A DNA stretch of 13,042 bases from an uncultured Altererythrobacter sp. GTDB taxonomy: Bacteria > Pseudomonadota > Alphaproteobacteria > Sphingomonadales > Sphingomonadaceae. Where the stretch lies: NCBI GenBank assembly GCA_938009055.1, contig CALLIO010000149.1, positions 1 to 13,042 on the forward strand. Reading direction: 5' to 3'. Within the stretch, counting starts at the first letter, position 1; each line of letters begins with the position of its first letter. Below, piece after piece: positions 1 through 5,762 of this stretch. The notes under the pieces are model-generated. The model made no database searches. It saw nothing but the letters and a program-made list of their open reading frames with translations, and had not been told where the DNA came from. A program made the position numbers and the translations under genes.

Positions 1-953
1 CCGATCTGATCGGGGCGATCTTTCCCTGCGGCTCAATCACTGGTGCGCCCAAAATCCGCGCGATGGAGCTGATCGACGCGCATGAAGACCACGCCCGCGG
101 CCCCTATTGCGGGGCGATGGGCCGGATCGACCCGCCTGATGCAAGCGGGACAAGCGATGCCGCCTTCAATGTTGCGATCCGCACCTTGCGCTTGACCCCA
201 ACCGAGAATGGCCACGGGCGCGCGGTGCTTGGCGTTGGATCGGCAATTGTGGCAGATAGTGATGCCATGACCGAACGGCGCGAGAGCGAGATCAAGGCAG
301 GCTTTGCGCGCCAATCGGGCGATGGCCTCAACGCTGCGCGGTTTGATCTGATTGAAACCATGCGCTTCGAGCCGGAAAGCGGGATTGCACTGCTCGAGCT
401 GCATCTTGAGCGGATGAAGGAAAGCGCTAAGGAATTGGGCTTTGAATTCGATCGCCATGCCGCGCGCAATCAAATCCATGCCCTGTGTTTTGAATTGGAG
501 GCAGCGAGCAAAGTCCGTTTGCTGACCGCGCGTTCGGGCGAAGTGGCGTTGGAGGCAAGCACGATCAGCGAAGAAGCCACCGCGCCGCTGACCTGCATCG
601 CGCTTCCAATGCCCATTGACCCTACCGATTGGCGGCTGCGCCACAAAACGTCTGATCGCGGCTTCTACGAGGAAGCCTTGTGGGCGGCCCAGCATTACAA
701 AGCGGATGAAGCCTTGCTGGTGCGCGAGGACGGGCTTGTGACCGAAGGCAGCTTCACCAATATCTTTGTCGAGCGCGGCGGAGTGCTGCTCACCCCGCCC
801 GCATCCTTGGCTTTGCTACCAGGCGTTTTGCGCCGTTCGCTAATCGATAGCGGAAAAGCCAAAGAAACCCAACTGACGCTGGATGATCTTGCCGAGGGTT
901 TTCTCCTCGGCAATTCCGTTCGCGGTCTTATGAAAGCGAGCCTGATGCCATGA
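1..953 (+). CDS. pabBC: Aminodeoxychorismate synthase component I / 4-amino-4-deoxychorismate lyase fusion (5' partial)
   Basis: The reading frame is already open at base 3, so the gene begins upstream of the window; internal ATGs such as the one at 63 are not the start. The first ~95 residues are the C-terminal end of a chorismate-binding domain. They carry FPCGSITGAPKIRAME, RGPYCGAMG, FNVAIRTL and a GVGSAIVADSD block ending in E..E...K, as in PabB and anthranilate synthase I. The rest is a class IV PLP aminotransferase fold like PabC: FDLIETM at its start, HKTSDRGFYEEA carrying the likely PLP lysine, VTEGSFTNIF, and LLPGVLRR. Together these would make aminodeoxychorismate from chorismate (with a PabA glutaminase partner) and cleave it to p-aminobenzoate for folate. 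PabB-PabC fusions are known in proteobacteria. The stop overlaps the next start (ATGA), so the two genes are probably cotranscribed. Anthranilate synthase is excluded by the fused lyase. Confidence 0.9.
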   Translation, partial: DLIGAIFPCGSITGAPKIRAMELIDAHEDHARGPYCGAMGRIDPPDASGTSDAAFNVAIRTLRLTPTENGHGRAVLGVGSAIVADSDAMTERRESEIKAGFARQSGDGLNAARFDLIETMRFEPESGIALLELHLERMKESAKELGFEFDRHAARNQIHALCFELEAASKVRLLTARSGEVALEASTISEEATAPLTCIALPMPIDPTDWRLRHKTSDRGFYEEALWAAQHYKADEALLVREDGLVTEGSFTNIFVERGGVLLTPPASLALLPGVLRRSLIDSGKAKETQLTLDDLAEGFLLGNSVRGLMKASLMP

Positions 954-1639
954 TCGATATACTGTACGAGGATGGCGAAGCGCTGGTCATCAACAAGCCT
1001 GCCGGGCTTCCGATTGACCCCCCGCGCCGCGGCGGGCCAAGCTTGCAGGATCATTTGGATAGTCTGAAGCTGGGCTTCATGCGCTTGCCGACTCCCGTTC
1101 ACCGGCTGGATACGGATACGTCAGGCTGCTTGTTGCTGGCCCGTAATCCCAAGGCTTTGAAGCGCTTTAACAAGGCGTTTGAAGAGCGGCTCGTCACCAA
1201 AGTCTATTGCGGGCTGGTCGGCAATGCGCCCAAGGAAGCAGAAGGCCGGATTGAGCTGGCGCTGTCCAAAATCAGCTCTGAGGCAAGGGGGTGGCGGATG
1301 ATCCCTGCGAAAAAGGGCAAGAAGTCGGTCACCGATTGGTCGCTCCGCACAACCCAAAACGGGGTAGCTTTGATTGAGTTTCGCCCCGAGACCGGCCGCA
1401 CGCATCAGATTCGTGTCCATGCCGCCAGCGGGCTTGGCCAGCCATTGATGGGCGATCCTGTCTACGGCAACCGCAAAAGCGCGCCGCGCACTATGCTCCA
1501 TGCCGAAAGCCTGATTGTCGAGCGTGAGGGCAAAACGCCGATCACTGCCACCGCTCCCATGCCGCAAGACTTTTTGGCAATGGGTTTTTCCGGCCCAATC
1601 GCCGATTCCTCAGTCGCTGAACCGCCATCCGATGGGTAA
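950..1639 (+). CDS. RluA-family RNA pseudouridine synthase
   Basis: A 229-residue protein that would convert specific uridines of rRNA or tRNA to pseudouridine in the cytoplasm. It opens with ILYEDGEALVINKPAGLPI, typical of the family. The catalytic motif HRLDTDTSG lies at residues 51-59, with the nucleophilic aspartate at 54. RTHQIRVHAA and GDPVYG follow in the usual order. There is no N-terminal S4 domain, and the length fits the short RluA/TruC-like group. The exact target (23S position or tRNA U32/U65) cannot be read from the sequence. The start overlaps the pabBC stop by 4 bp and has no good Shine-Dalgarno sequence, which suggests translational coupling. The 3' end overlaps arfB by 8 bp. 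Confidence 0.88.
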   Translation: MIDILYEDGEALVINKPAGLPIDPPRRGGPSLQDHLDSLKLGFMRLPTPVHRLDTDTSGCLLLARNPKALKRFNKAFEERLVTKVYCGLVGNAPKEAEGRIELALSKISSEARGWRMIPAKKGKKSVTDWSLRTTQNGVALIEFRPETGRTHQIRVHAASGLGQPLMGDPVYGNRKSAPRTMLHAESLIVEREGKTPITATAPMPQDFLAMGFSGPIADSSVAEPPSDG

Positions 1640-2045
1640 GATCACCGATCGCGCGCTGGAACTGGTGGAAGAGAAATTCATCGCCGCCAGCGGGCCGGGT
1701 GGTCAAAACGTCAACAAAGTCGCCACAGCCGTGCAATTGCGGGTTGATGTGTTCGCGCTTGGCCTGCCGCCCGATGCCTTCCATCGTTTGAAGGATATTG
1801 CGGGTAGCAAGCTCACCAAGGATGGCGAAATTGTGCTGACGGCGCGCGAATATCGCACCCAGGAACAAAACCGCGAAGCTGCGCGCGTGCGGCTTACCGC
1901 CATGCTCGACGAAGCGCTAACCCAGCCGCGTTCGCGCAAAAAATCACGGGTCAACCGCTTGGGCAAAGCGCAGCGGTTAAAATCGAAGAAAGCGCGCGGC
2001 ACGGTGAAGGCCAATCGCGCCAAGCCCAAGGCATCGGATTGGTAA
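1632..2045 (+). CDS. arfB: Alternative ribosome-rescue factor B (peptidyl-tRNA hydrolase)
   Basis: A 137-residue protein. The start at 1632 is chosen because MGKITDRALELVEEKFIAAS is the usual N-terminus of this family; the frame is open upstream to 1515, but that extension overlaps the pseudouridine synthase and does not look like this family. SGPGGQNVNK (20-29) holds the GGQ loop (23-25), which hydrolyses peptidyl-tRNA as in class I release factors. No codon-recognition domain is present. The last ~40 residues are rich in Lys and Arg (RSRKKSRVNR, KSKKARG), which matches the ArfB/YaeJ tail that sits in the empty mRNA channel of stalled ribosomes. It overlaps the preceding gene by 8 bp without a clear ribosome binding site, so it is probably translationally coupled. 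Confidence 0.92.
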   Translation: MGKITDRALELVEEKFIAASGPGGQNVNKVATAVQLRVDVFALGLPPDAFHRLKDIAGSKLTKDGEIVLTAREYRTQEQNREAARVRLTAMLDEALTQPRSRKKSRVNRLGKAQRLKSKKARGTVKANRAKPKASDW

Positions 2046-2116
2046 GTCTCGCTCAAGCGACATTTACTTGACTTTCGCCCGAGAATCACCCAATTGCGCG
2101 CCTCTGAACGGCGGCC

Positions 2117-2146
2117 TTGCCATTTTCCCGGCGAGCCGCCCTTATT
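2117..2146 (+). promoter_or_regulatory. Possible rpmG promoter
   Basis: TTGCCA (2117-2122) and CTTATT (2141-2146) are separated by 18 bases and resemble -35 and -10 elements about 50 bp before rpmG. The -10 match is weak (three of six bases). This is inference only. An upstream TTGACT at 2068 has no acceptable -10 partner. Confidence 0.22.
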
Positions 2147-2151
2147 TTTGG

Positions 2152-2166
2152 GCCCCACTGTGGGGC
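2152..2166 (+). promoter_or_regulatory. Short GC-rich hairpin in the rpmG leader
   Basis: GCCCCA (2152-2157) and TGGGGC (2161-2166) form a perfect 6-bp stem with loop CTG, 26 bp before the rpmG start. No T-tract follows on either strand, so it does not look like a terminator. If transcription starts just upstream, it would cap the 5' end of the rpmG mRNA, possibly stabilising it or acting in autoregulation. Confidence 0.35.
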
Positions 2167-2192
2167 AATTGCGAAGATTTTAGGAAACCGCC

Positions 2193-2360
2193 ATGGCGAA
2201 ATCCCCAACCGTCAAGATCAAGCTTGTCTCGACTGCAGACACGGGCTTTTACTATGTGACGAAGAAGAACCCTCGGAACATCACCGAGAAGATGACTTTC
2301 CGCAAATATGATCCTGTCGTGCGCAAGCATGTCGAGTTCAAGGAAGCCAAGATCAAGTGA
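2193..2360 (+). CDS. rpmG: 50S ribosomal protein L33
   Basis: A small gene of 55 residues. The protein begins MAKSPTVKIKLVSTADTGFY and continues YVTKKNPRN and MTFRKYDPVVRKHVEFKEAKIK, the standard bacterial L33 pattern, including its basic YVTKKNPRN segment. It contains no cysteine, so it belongs to the zinc-independent (C-minus) form rather than the zinc-ribbon form. AGGAA at 2182-2186 lies 6 bases before the ATG and serves as ribosome binding site. It sits alone between arfB and lolA, with its own leader and a hairpin after the stop. Confidence 0.96.
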   Translation: MAKSPTVKIKLVSTADTGFYYVTKKNPRNITEKMTFRKYDPVVRKHVEFKEAKIK

Positions 2361-2369
2361 TCTTGCGTC

Positions 2370-2401
2370 TTCGCGCATTCTGAACAGTTCAGGCGCGCGA
2401 A
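2370..2401 (+). terminator. Hairpin after rpmG, possible terminator without U-tract
   Basis: TTCGCGC (2370-2376) pairs with GCGCGAA (2395-2401). Inside, CTGAA (2380-2384) pairs with TTCAG (2388-2392), giving a two-part stem. It starts 10 bp after the rpmG stop. No T-run follows, so termination efficiency is uncertain; it may instead protect the rpmG mRNA 3' end. Confidence 0.45.
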
Positions 2402-2419
2402 ATTCAGTGACGGTTCAAT

Positions 2420-2439
2420 CCGCCCGCGCTAAAGGGCGG
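2420..2439 (+). promoter_or_regulatory. Hairpin covering the lolA ribosome binding site
   Basis: CCGCCC (2420-2425) pairs with GGGCGG (2434-2439) around an 8-base loop. The right arm is the only purine-rich stretch before the lolA ATG at 2442, so the stem would occupy the ribosome binding site. It may limit lolA translation, or simply be a GC-rich stem. No T-tract follows. Confidence 0.35.
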
Positions 2440-2441
2440 GG

Positions 2442-3131
2442 ATGATAAAACAACTCTCTTCAACACTGTCGCCGCTCAAAGCCGCTTCGCAAAAGCTGCT
2501 GTTGGCAACAAGCGCGGCTGCGCTGGCGATTGGCATGCCAGTGGGTGCGCTGATTGCACCTGCCTCCCCTGCGATTGCGCAATCGGGCGATCTGGACCGC
2601 GCCGTGACAGCTTTGCGCGGCATTTCAACGATGAAGGCCGATTTCACCCAGACCGACCGCGAAGGGCGCACAACCCAAGGCGTGATGACGCTCAAACGCC
2701 CAGGCAAGATCCGCTTCCAATATGGCAAGGGCGATGATCTGCTGGTCGTCTCGAATGGCAAATCGCTTTATCTGGTCGATTACGAGGTCAATCAGGTCCA
2801 GCGCTGGCCGATCAAAAACTCACCCTTGGGCGCGCTGCTCGATCCCAATCGCGATGTGAAGCGTTTTGGCAAATTGATGCCGACCAACAATTCGCAGGTC
2901 ATCAGCATCGAAGTGCGTGACCCGAAACGGCCCGAATTTGGCGTGATGAATATGATCTTTGTCAAGGATGCCTCGGCACCCGGCGGTTTACAATTGACCC
3001 ATTGGGTGGCGCTCGATTCGCAGAATCACCGCACCACCGTCCGGCTCAAGAATCACCGTTACGGTCTTGCCGTCTCGGAGAATACTTTCAAATTCAAAGA
3101 TCCGCGCAAAACAACTCGTCGTCCGCGCTAA
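2442..3131 (+). CDS. lolA: Outer-membrane lipoprotein carrier protein LolA
   Basis: A 229-residue exported protein that ferries lipoproteins from the inner-membrane LolCDE complex across the periplasm to the outer membrane. A long N-terminal signal (hydrophobic stretch about 18-42) ends in AIA-Q, with probable cleavage after residue 46. The mature part begins with a helix and ISTMKADFTQTDREGRTTQG, then GVMTLKRPGKIRFQYGKGD and NGKSLYLVDYEVNQV, the characteristic LolA half-barrel. The 'PLGALLDPN' loop and the late MIFVKD and LQLTHWVALDSQNH strands also fit. The start is ATG 2442; the only upstream purine run, GGGCGGGG, lies inside a hairpin. The window encodes three lipoproteins that would depend on this chaperone system. 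Confidence 0.9.
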   Translation: MIKQLSSTLSPLKAASQKLLLATSAAALAIGMPVGALIAPASPAIAQSGDLDRAVTALRGISTMKADFTQTDREGRTTQGVMTLKRPGKIRFQYGKGDDLLVVSNGKSLYLVDYEVNQVQRWPIKNSPLGALLDPNRDVKRFGKLMPTNNSQVISIEVRDPKRPEFGVMNMIFVKDASAPGGLQLTHWVALDSQNHRTTVRLKNHRYGLAVSENTFKFKDPRKTTRRPR

Positions 3132-3147
3132 ACGGCTCGCCCGCCGA

Positions 3148-3217
3148 TAGTTTACATTTTGCGGTAAGTCGCTGCCTCCCGTTCATTTTCGGGAAAGCGA
3201 TTTAAGCGTAGTTTACA
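3148..3217 (+). repeat. Direct repeat TAGTTTACA, two copies
   Basis: The 9-mer TAGTTTACA occurs at 3148-3156 and 3209-3217, starts 61 bp apart, in the non-coding stretch after lolA. The copies flank the first large hairpin. They may be paired protein-binding sites, -10-like elements of two promoters, or chance similarity in AT-rich spacer. The function is unknown. Confidence 0.4.
3165..3204 (+). other. Strong hairpin downstream of lolA
   Basis: TAAGTCGCT (3165-3173) pairs with AGCGATTTA (3196-3204) through nine pairs including one G-T. After a small internal loop, TCCCG (3177-3181) pairs with CGGGA (3190-3194), closing an 8-base loop. It begins 34 bp after the lolA stop. It may protect or end the lolA message, or be the first domain of the structured RNA that follows. 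Confidence 0.5.
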
Positions 3218-3220
3218 AAT

Positions 3221-3348
3221 CTAAGGCGGATCGGAAACGGGTTCCCCCCTGTTGCTCGGTTTCGATACAAAAGCGCCTTAGTTCAAGCGTGACGAACGCT
3301 CACTAGGAACCCTCGACCCATAGCCCCCGGGTCGGGGGTTTTCTTTTG
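3221..3348 (+). ncRNA. Putative structured small RNA (or structured lolA 3' UTR)
   Basis: About 128 bases fold into three consecutive hairpins ending in an intrinsic terminator. (1) CTAAGGCG (3221-3228) pairs perfectly with CGCCTTAG (3274-3281); inside, ATCG and AAAC (3230-3238, one bulged G) pair with GTTTCGAT (3259-3266). The end loop carries six Cs (3244-3249). (2) AGCGT (3286-3290) pairs with ACGCT (3296-3300) around GACGA. (3) The terminator stem lies at 3310-3338. There is no credible ORF here. A TTTACAAAT stretch (3212-3220) just upstream could be a -10 region, but no clear -35 is visible. I do not recognise the family. It does not show the tmRNA, SRP RNA or RNase P signatures I know, and I could not fit a single closing stem as in 6S RNA. 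The C-rich loop could pair with Shine-Dalgarno sequences, as in known anti-SD small RNAs; that is speculation. Confidence 0.42.
3310..3348 (+). terminator. Rho-independent terminator
   Basis: CCCTCGACCC (3310-3319) pairs with GGGTCGGGGG (3329-3338) as a 10-bp GC-rich stem with one T-G pair and a 9-base loop, followed by TTTTCTTTT (3339-3347). It ends + strand transcription from lolA or the putative small RNA ahead of the convergent phosphatase gene. On the - strand the downstream sequence is not T-rich, so it should work mainly on the + strand. Confidence 0.88.
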
Positions 3349-3382
3349 CCGTATCCGCTCATCCGAGCGGCAAAATGCACTG

Positions 3383-4846
3383 CTATTCCCAGCCAAACGC
3401 CTTCACAATGATATCGTAGATCAAATTCTGTTCGATCACGCCGCGCGCGCGTTCAGCTCCGGGCCCTTGGGCATAGAGCGCCACATCCTCGCCCGCATGC
3501 GTCTCGCTGCTGGTGGGAATGGCCGCTTGTTGCCGTGCATTGACGCCGGTTTGCGGAGCAGGACGCCCTTCGCCCGTGTCCGTAGCCAGTGCGCCCGGCC
3601 CATTCCAATAGCCAAGTGTTGTATAGGGCTGACCATCCTTGGCGAGCGTTGCCTCGGCCACTTCGCTGCCACCATCAGAAGGCGGCACCACGAGGCCCAA
3701 AATATCGTTCCCCCTGCGCGGATAGCCAGAGATCGTGAAGACATGGCTGTGGTCAGCAGTGACGAGGATCAGCGTTTCATCGGGGTTGGTGTTATCAATC
3801 GCATATTGGATTGCATTGGCAAACTCGACGGCCTCTTCCAGCGCGAGACCCGCTTTACCAGCATGGTGCCCGTGGTCGATCCGGCCTGATTCGACCATCA
3901 GATAATAGCCTTGCGGATCATCCTTGAGCCGCGCGATGGCAGTCGAAGTCATTTCAGTGAGCGTTGGCTCACTCGCGCCCTTCTCCGCCGTTTTTTCCGC
4001 CATGTAAGTCATATGGCTGCCGGAAAAGAGACCAAGCAGCGGCTTATCCATCGGTGCAGCCGCCATCTCGGCAGCGGTGGAAACCACGCTACCTCCCGTG
4101 CGCGCCGCCCATTCTGCGGTCAAATTCTCTTGCGGGTCGAGCCGCCCGCCGTCGAGCTCTGTACCAAAGAATGCGCCCGCTCCGCCGCCAAGCGCCAGAT
4201 CCCACTCGCTGTTGACGAGCTGGCTAGCAATATCTTCGCAGCCCTTGCCGCGCTGATCTTCCGGGATGGAGAAATCCGCTTCCCAATTGCGATCAGCGCT
4301 GCGGGCATAGACGCTGGCGGGCGTCGCATGGGTAATCCGTGCGGTGGAAACGATGCCCAGTCCCATGCCGCGCTCTTTCACTTGTTCGCCGAGCAAAGGC
4401 AGCGGATTGGCAAGGCCCGATGCGCAATCCCCGCGCGTCACCTTGCTGCTTACACCCACCACGCCGATCTTGGTCTTCTCGCCGGAATGCATCGCGGTCG
4501 CTGTGCCCGCGCTATCGGCCACTTGCGCATTGGTGTTGTAGGTTTTGACCAAGGCTACATTGTCGAATGTCTCGAACGGCAGCACATGCTCCTCGCCCAA
4601 TTTGCCCAGCTTTTGCCCGGCATAGATGCGCGCGGCGGTGACGGTCGACACGCCCATCCCGTCACCGATGAACAGAATCACATTCTTCGCGCGCTTTGGC
4701 TGCGGCGCCTGCGATGCTGCTTGGCTGGCACCCGCTGGCTCTGCGCCATAGGTGTTGTACGTCGTGGTTGAGCACGCGCCCAAGGGCAGCGCAGCCAAAG
4801 CCAATGTCGCTGCCAAGGCAGGTGTTGAGCGAAACCGTGGGATCAT
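3383..4846 (-). CDS. PhoA-family alkaline phosphatase, lipoprotein
   Basis: A 487-residue phosphomonoesterase that would release phosphate from organic esters outside the cytoplasm. ATG 4846 is preferred over an in-frame TTG 18 bases upstream because GAGGAAG lies 7 bases before it. LPLGAC ends a short signal, so Cys25 should be lipidated; Ser follows at +2, favouring the outer membrane. The family core starts at KNVILFIGDGMG (metal ligand Asp62). The catalytic serine is Ser112 in VADSAGTATAMHSGEKT. Metal-binding segments are VESGRIDHGHH (Glu319, Asp324, His328), TADHSH (Asp365, His366) and SSETHAGEDV (His450). All expected ligands are present, so the enzyme looks active. It lies opposite to its neighbours, between lolA and xth. 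I see no clear Pho box in its 115-bp upstream gap. Confidence 0.92.
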   Translation of the reverse strand: MIPRFRSTPALAATLALAALPLGACSTTTYNTYGAEPAGASQAASQAPQPKRAKNVILFIGDGMGVSTVTAARIYAGQKLGKLGEEHVLPFETFDNVALVKTYNTNAQVADSAGTATAMHSGEKTKIGVVGVSSKVTRGDCASGLANPLPLLGEQVKERGMGLGIVSTARITHATPASVYARSADRNWEADFSIPEDQRGKGCEDIASQLVNSEWDLALGGGAGAFFGTELDGGRLDPQENLTAEWAARTGGSVVSTAAEMAAAPMDKPLLGLFSGSHMTYMAEKTAEKGASEPTLTEMTSTAIARLKDDPQGYYLMVESGRIDHGHHAGKAGLALEEAVEFANAIQYAIDNTNPDETLILVTADHSHVFTISGYPRRGNDILGLVVPPSDGGSEVAEATLAKDGQPYTTLGYWNGPGALATDTGEGRPAPQTGVNARQQAAIPTSSETHAGEDVALYAQGPGAERARGVIEQNLIYDIIVKAFGWE

Positions 4847-4961
4847 GATGTGACTTCCTCGCAAAAGAACAGGCGTGCACCCTATCGCTTACCAGTGTGA
4901 CGATAAAGGGACGTTTGCCAATGCTAGACGTAAGGCGCTTGGCTCCCTAAGTCTCAGCCCC

Positions 4962-5762
4962 ATGATTTCGGTTGCTACATGGAATATCAATTCGGTGCGC
5001 TTGCGCTTGCCGATCGTCGAACGCTTTTTGCAGGAGGAGGCGGTCGATGTGCTGTGCCTGCAGGAAATCAAATGTCAGGAGCATCAGTTTCCTTACGAAG
5101 CGTTGGCAGCGATAGGGTACAAGCACACAGCTGTGCACGGGCAAAAGGGCTATCACGGCGTGGCCACAGTCAGCCGCTTGCCCTTGCGCGAATATTCGCG
5201 TCACGATTGGCAGGCGAATGGCGAGGCGCGCCATGTGGGCGTCGAGCTTGAAGGTAGCGGCATGCGTATCGACAATGTCTACGTGCCAGCAGGCGGCGAT
5301 GAACCGGACCGCGATAAGAACCCCAAATTCGGCCAAAAGCTCGACTTTCTGGGGCGGATGACCGAATGGGCGAACGATATTGATGGCGCAGACCATGCGG
5401 GGACATTGATTGTTGGCGATTTCAACATTGCGCCCTTGCCCAGCGATGTTTGGGGGCACAAACAATTGCTGAAAGTGGTCAGCCACACGCCGATTGAATG
5501 CGAGACTTTGGACCGGTTCAAATCCGCACATGATTGGGTGGATGTGGGCCGCGAATTCATCAAGGATCCCGAGCGGTACTACAGCTGGTGGAGTTATCGT
5601 TCGAAAGATCACAAGGCGAATGATCGCGGGCGGCGGCTCGACCATATGTGGGCTACGCCTAAGCTTGCCACCAAAGCCAGCGGGCACCGTTTGCGCGAAG
5701 ATGCGCGCAGCTGGGAAAAACCGTCTGACCATATCCCGCTCATAACGGAGTTTGACCTCTGA
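4962..5762 (+). CDS. xth: Exodeoxyribonuclease III (AP endonuclease)
   Basis: A 266-residue Mg-dependent nuclease of base-excision repair that cuts at abasic sites and trims 3' ends. The start at 4962 is chosen because MISVATWNINSVRLRLP is the standard N-terminus; the frame is open back to 4875 but that extension has no family similarity. Key motifs are WNINSV (Asn8), LQEIKCQE (Glu35), NVYVPAGG (Tyr107), VGDFNIAP (Asp153, Asn155), RRLDHMWATP and SDHIPL (Asp256, His257), covering the known active-site residues. It is divergent from the phosphatase with 115 bp between starts; no convincing promoter or strong ribosome binding site is visible there. The stop overlaps the proposed CTG start of ribA (CTGA), so the two genes probably share a transcript. 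Confidence 0.94.
   Translation: MISVATWNINSVRLRLPIVERFLQEEAVDVLCLQEIKCQEHQFPYEALAAIGYKHTAVHGQKGYHGVATVSRLPLREYSRHDWQANGEARHVGVELEGSGMRIDNVYVPAGGDEPDRDKNPKFGQKLDFLGRMTEWANDIDGADHAGTLIVGDFNIAPLPSDVWGHKQLLKVVSHTPIECETLDRFKSAHDWVDVGREFIKDPERYYSWWSYRSKDHKANDRGRRLDHMWATPKLATKASGHRLREDARSWEKPSDHIPLITEFDL

Noticed and set aside
2068..2096. TTGACT as the -35 of an rpmG promoter
   Set aside because: No -10-like hexamer lies 16-18 bases downstream (CCAATT, CAATTG and AATTGC are poor).
3221..3348. 6S RNA, tmRNA, SRP RNA or RNase P RNA
   Set aside because: I could not match the hallmark elements I know: a closed rod with central bubble, a tRNA-like end with tag ORF, or an SRP Alu/GGAA-type apical loop. 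It is left as unassigned, and an Rfam search would decide.
3911..4771. 286-codon open frame on the + strand
   Set aside because: It lies opposite the phosphatase gene, which has all its catalytic residues; no ribosome binding site or domain is seen.
4847..4961. Pho box between the phosphatase and xth genes
   Set aside because: No pair of CTGTCAT-like 7-mers at 11-bp spacing is visible on either strand.
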